A DNA stretch of 6,263 bases from an uncultured Candidatus Melainabacteria bacterium. Lineage in GTDB: Bacteria; Cyanobacteriota; Vampirovibrionia; Gastranaerophilales; Gastranaerophilaceae. A program made the position numbers and the translations under genes. Under the pieces are notes generated by a model. The model worked only from the letters and a program-made list of their open reading frames with translations, did no database searches and was not told the origin of the DNA. Below are positions 5,266 to 6,263 of this stretch, piece after piece (the stretch's first letter is position 1; every line of letters starts with the position of its first letter). Where the stretch lies: assembly GCA_937891325.1 (NCBI GenBank), contig CALAFU010000036.1:1-6263 (forward strand), read 5' to 3'.

Positions 5266-6027
5266 ATGACACCAATAAATGGTATAAATCCATATATGTT
5301 AACAGCATTAAATGCAGGCAATCCATTTGGCAGTGCAGAATTTTCATCTTGCATGGCTTCAATTTTTAATAGTCTTTCATCATTAAACTCAATCAATTTA
5401 AACTCATTCTCTCCAATGGCATTCAACATGCCGAACTTTTCAAATTTCAGCTTTGGCAACTTAACAATGCCATCATTTGATTTCAGCAATTATTTCTCAT
5501 CAAGTTCTGCTTCAACAACAAGCGGAAACGGATCATCTCGTCCAAGAGTGAAATTAACAAAATCCTTCTTGGAAAAAACAAAACAAGTAGCTCAACGTAT
5601 CGGTTGCAACTATAAAGATTTGTTAGCAGTAATGAACTCAGAATCAGGTTTAAACTCAAGAGCACAAAACAAAAAAGGTGGCGCATCTGGTTTAATCCAA
5701 TTTATGCCAGCAACAGCAAGAGCATTAGGCACAACAACAGATGCGTTACGTGAAATGACTCCAGAACAACAGTTAGATTATGTAGAAAAATTCTATTTAA
5801 TGAACAGAAGAACATACGTAAAGAGCAACAGAAAATTATCTGCTGGAGATTTATACACATTAACATTCTTACCAGCATACGTAAACAAAGAAGTATTAAC
5901 ATCTCAAGGTCATAAATTCTACGATGCAAACAGAGGCTTAGACGTAAACGGTGACGGTCAGATTACAAAAACAGACTTAGCACAAAGAGTTGCAAGAAAA
6001 CAAGTAGATGAGTCAATCTTTGCGTAA
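5266..6027 (+). CDS. Lytic transglycosylase-like (SLT domain) protein with low-complexity N-terminus and EF-hand-like motif
   Basis: The family cleaves peptidoglycan glycan strands between MurNAc and GlcNAc. Of 253 residues, 1-92 are rich in Ser, Asn and Phe with repeated short blocks (NFSNFSFGN, SFDFSNYF) and no classical signal peptide. Residues 97-205 form the SLT fold: LLAVMNSESGLNSRA (119-133) holds the presumed catalytic Glu126 in the ES dipeptide, followed by GASGLIQFMPATARALG (139-155), then PEQQLDYVEKFY and the LYTLTFLPAYV helix. Residues 226-237 (D226, N228, D230, G231, I233, D237) fit a calcium-binding EF-hand or dockerin-like loop. The start is supported by GGAGAG 9 bases upstream. 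It has its own promoter and terminator. Similar domains occur in phage tail and secretion-apparatus transglycosylases; with no signal peptide, export by a dedicated apparatus, or use inside one, is possible but not shown. Confidence 0.88.
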   Translation: MTPINGINPYMLTALNAGNPFGSAEFSSCMASIFNSLSSLNSINLNSFSPMAFNMPNFSNFSFGNLTMPSFDFSNYFSSSSASTTSGNGSSRPRVKLTKSFLEKTKQVAQRIGCNYKDLLAVMNSESGLNSRAQNKKGGASGLIQFMPATARALGTTTDALREMTPEQQLDYVEKFYLMNRRTYVKSNRKLSAGDLYTLTFLPAYVNKEVLTSQGHKFYDANRGLDVNGDGQITKTDLAQRVARKQVDESIFA

Positions 6028-6079
6028 GACTTTAAGACTATAAGACTATAAGGCTATAAGACGATAAGTCATTTATAAT
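6028..6079 (+). repeat. Octamer tandem tract with conserved tail, downstream of the transglycosylase gene
   Basis: Five contiguous octamers start at the base after the stop codon: GACTTTAA, GACTATAA, GACTATAA, GGCTATAA, GACGATAA, then GTCATTTATAAT. Bases 6054-6079 match 1341-1366 exactly in reverse complement. GTCATTT (6068-6074) can also pair with AAATGAC (6082-6088). Confidence 0.8.
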
Positions 6080-6099
6080 AGAAATGACAATTTATATAA

Positions 6100-6126
6100 T
6101 GTCATCCCGCACTTGTTGCGGGATCT
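6100..6126 (+). repeat. Hairpin repeat copy G (TGTCA family, GC-rich arms)
   Basis: Head TGTCA (6100-6104), arm ATCCCGCA (6104-6111), loop CTTGT, arm TGCGGGAT (6117-6124), tail CT. The pairing is perfect although the arms differ from copy F at several positions on both sides. An ATGACA at 6084-6089 facing this head may be the remnant of a partner copy. Confidence 0.8.
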
Positions 6127-6152
6127 TTAACATATATACAGATTAAATACAT

Positions 6153-6189
6153 AAACGCCAATGTTAACAAAAGTTAACATTGGCGTTTT
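6153..6189 (+). terminator. Strong hairpin terminator after the transglycosylase gene
   Basis: Bases 6153-6168 (AAACGCCAATGTTAAC) and 6173-6188 (GTTAACATTGGCGTTT) form a perfect 16-bp stem with an AAAA loop, and T continues to 6189 before an A-run. The U-run is short, but the stem length and the position 126 bases after the stop support an intrinsic terminator. Its end lies only 6 bases before the second leader copy. Confidence 0.7.
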
Positions 6190-6195
6190 AAAAAA

Positions 6196-6263
6196 GGCAA
6201 TAAATTTTAGAAAAAATACTTTATATAAGTACGAGAGATAATTAAGATTATTCAATATACTTC
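6196..6263 (+). promoter_or_regulatory. Second copy of the transglycosylase leader, upstream of a gene beyond the window
   Basis: Bases 6196-6239 match 5201-5244 at 39 of 44 positions without gaps. Four of the five differences replace the anti-Shine-Dalgarno CTCC (5213-5216 region) with TAGA. No clear -35/-10 pair precedes this copy; instead the terminator hairpin lies there. The sequence runs to the window end with no start codon seen, so the gene it serves must begin further right. Confidence 0.6.

Noticed and set aside
5112..5369. ORFs across the repeat and promoter region before the transglycosylase gene
   Set aside because: They run through hairpin repeats, the promoter and the start of the real gene, have biased low-complexity composition and no supporting start signals.
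5483..5929. Minus-strand ORFs opposite the transglycosylase gene
   Set aside because: Leucine- and cysteine-rich translations are typical antisense shadows of a low-GC gene; the plus frame has clear SLT motifs.

Overview
The window is AT-rich and compactly coded. It carries one edge-truncated gene, one gene that appears broken by a frameshift, two intact genes, and intergenic gaps packed with palindromic repeats. The short N-terminal tract with an INFTG-type motif in the cupin protein, the endonuclease-type MutL, the low-GC codon use and the repeats beginning TGTCA all recall gut relatives of Cyanobacteria (Candidatus Gastranaerophilales / Melainabacteria). That assignment comes from memory of protein style and was not tested by any search.

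Layout. Positions 1-747 (minus) hold the N-terminal 249 residues of a SAM-dependent DNA methyltransferase; the gene continues beyond the left edge. Positions 748-1398 contain no gene: they hold the methyltransferase promoter and a dense cluster of hairpin repeats, one of which has a 133-nt structured insert in its loop, plus an octamer repeat tract. Positions 1399-2984 (minus) hold two overlapping ORFs that read best as one cupin protein of about 528 residues split by a -1 frameshift. Positions 2985-3204 are a divergent promoter region. Positions 3205-4998 (plus) encode MutL, followed by a terminator and a head-to-head pair of hairpin repeats. Positions 5266-6027 (plus) encode a lytic-transglycosylase-fold protein with a promoter, a leader that can hide its own Shine-Dalgarno, a 3' octamer tract, another hairpin repeat and a strong terminator. 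The last bases repeat the leader of the transglycosylase gene, so a co-regulated or duplicated gene probably starts just beyond the right edge.

The genes do not form an obvious pathway: DNA modification, a cupin protein, mismatch repair and peptidoglycan cleavage are each transcribed separately. The more unusual content is non-coding. It comprises one hairpin family with compensatory arm changes, loop insertions in that family, octamer tracts ending in an identical 26-bp block downstream of two unrelated genes, a duplicated leader starting exactly at a predicted transcription start, and two genes predicted to have leaderless or nearly leaderless mRNAs.
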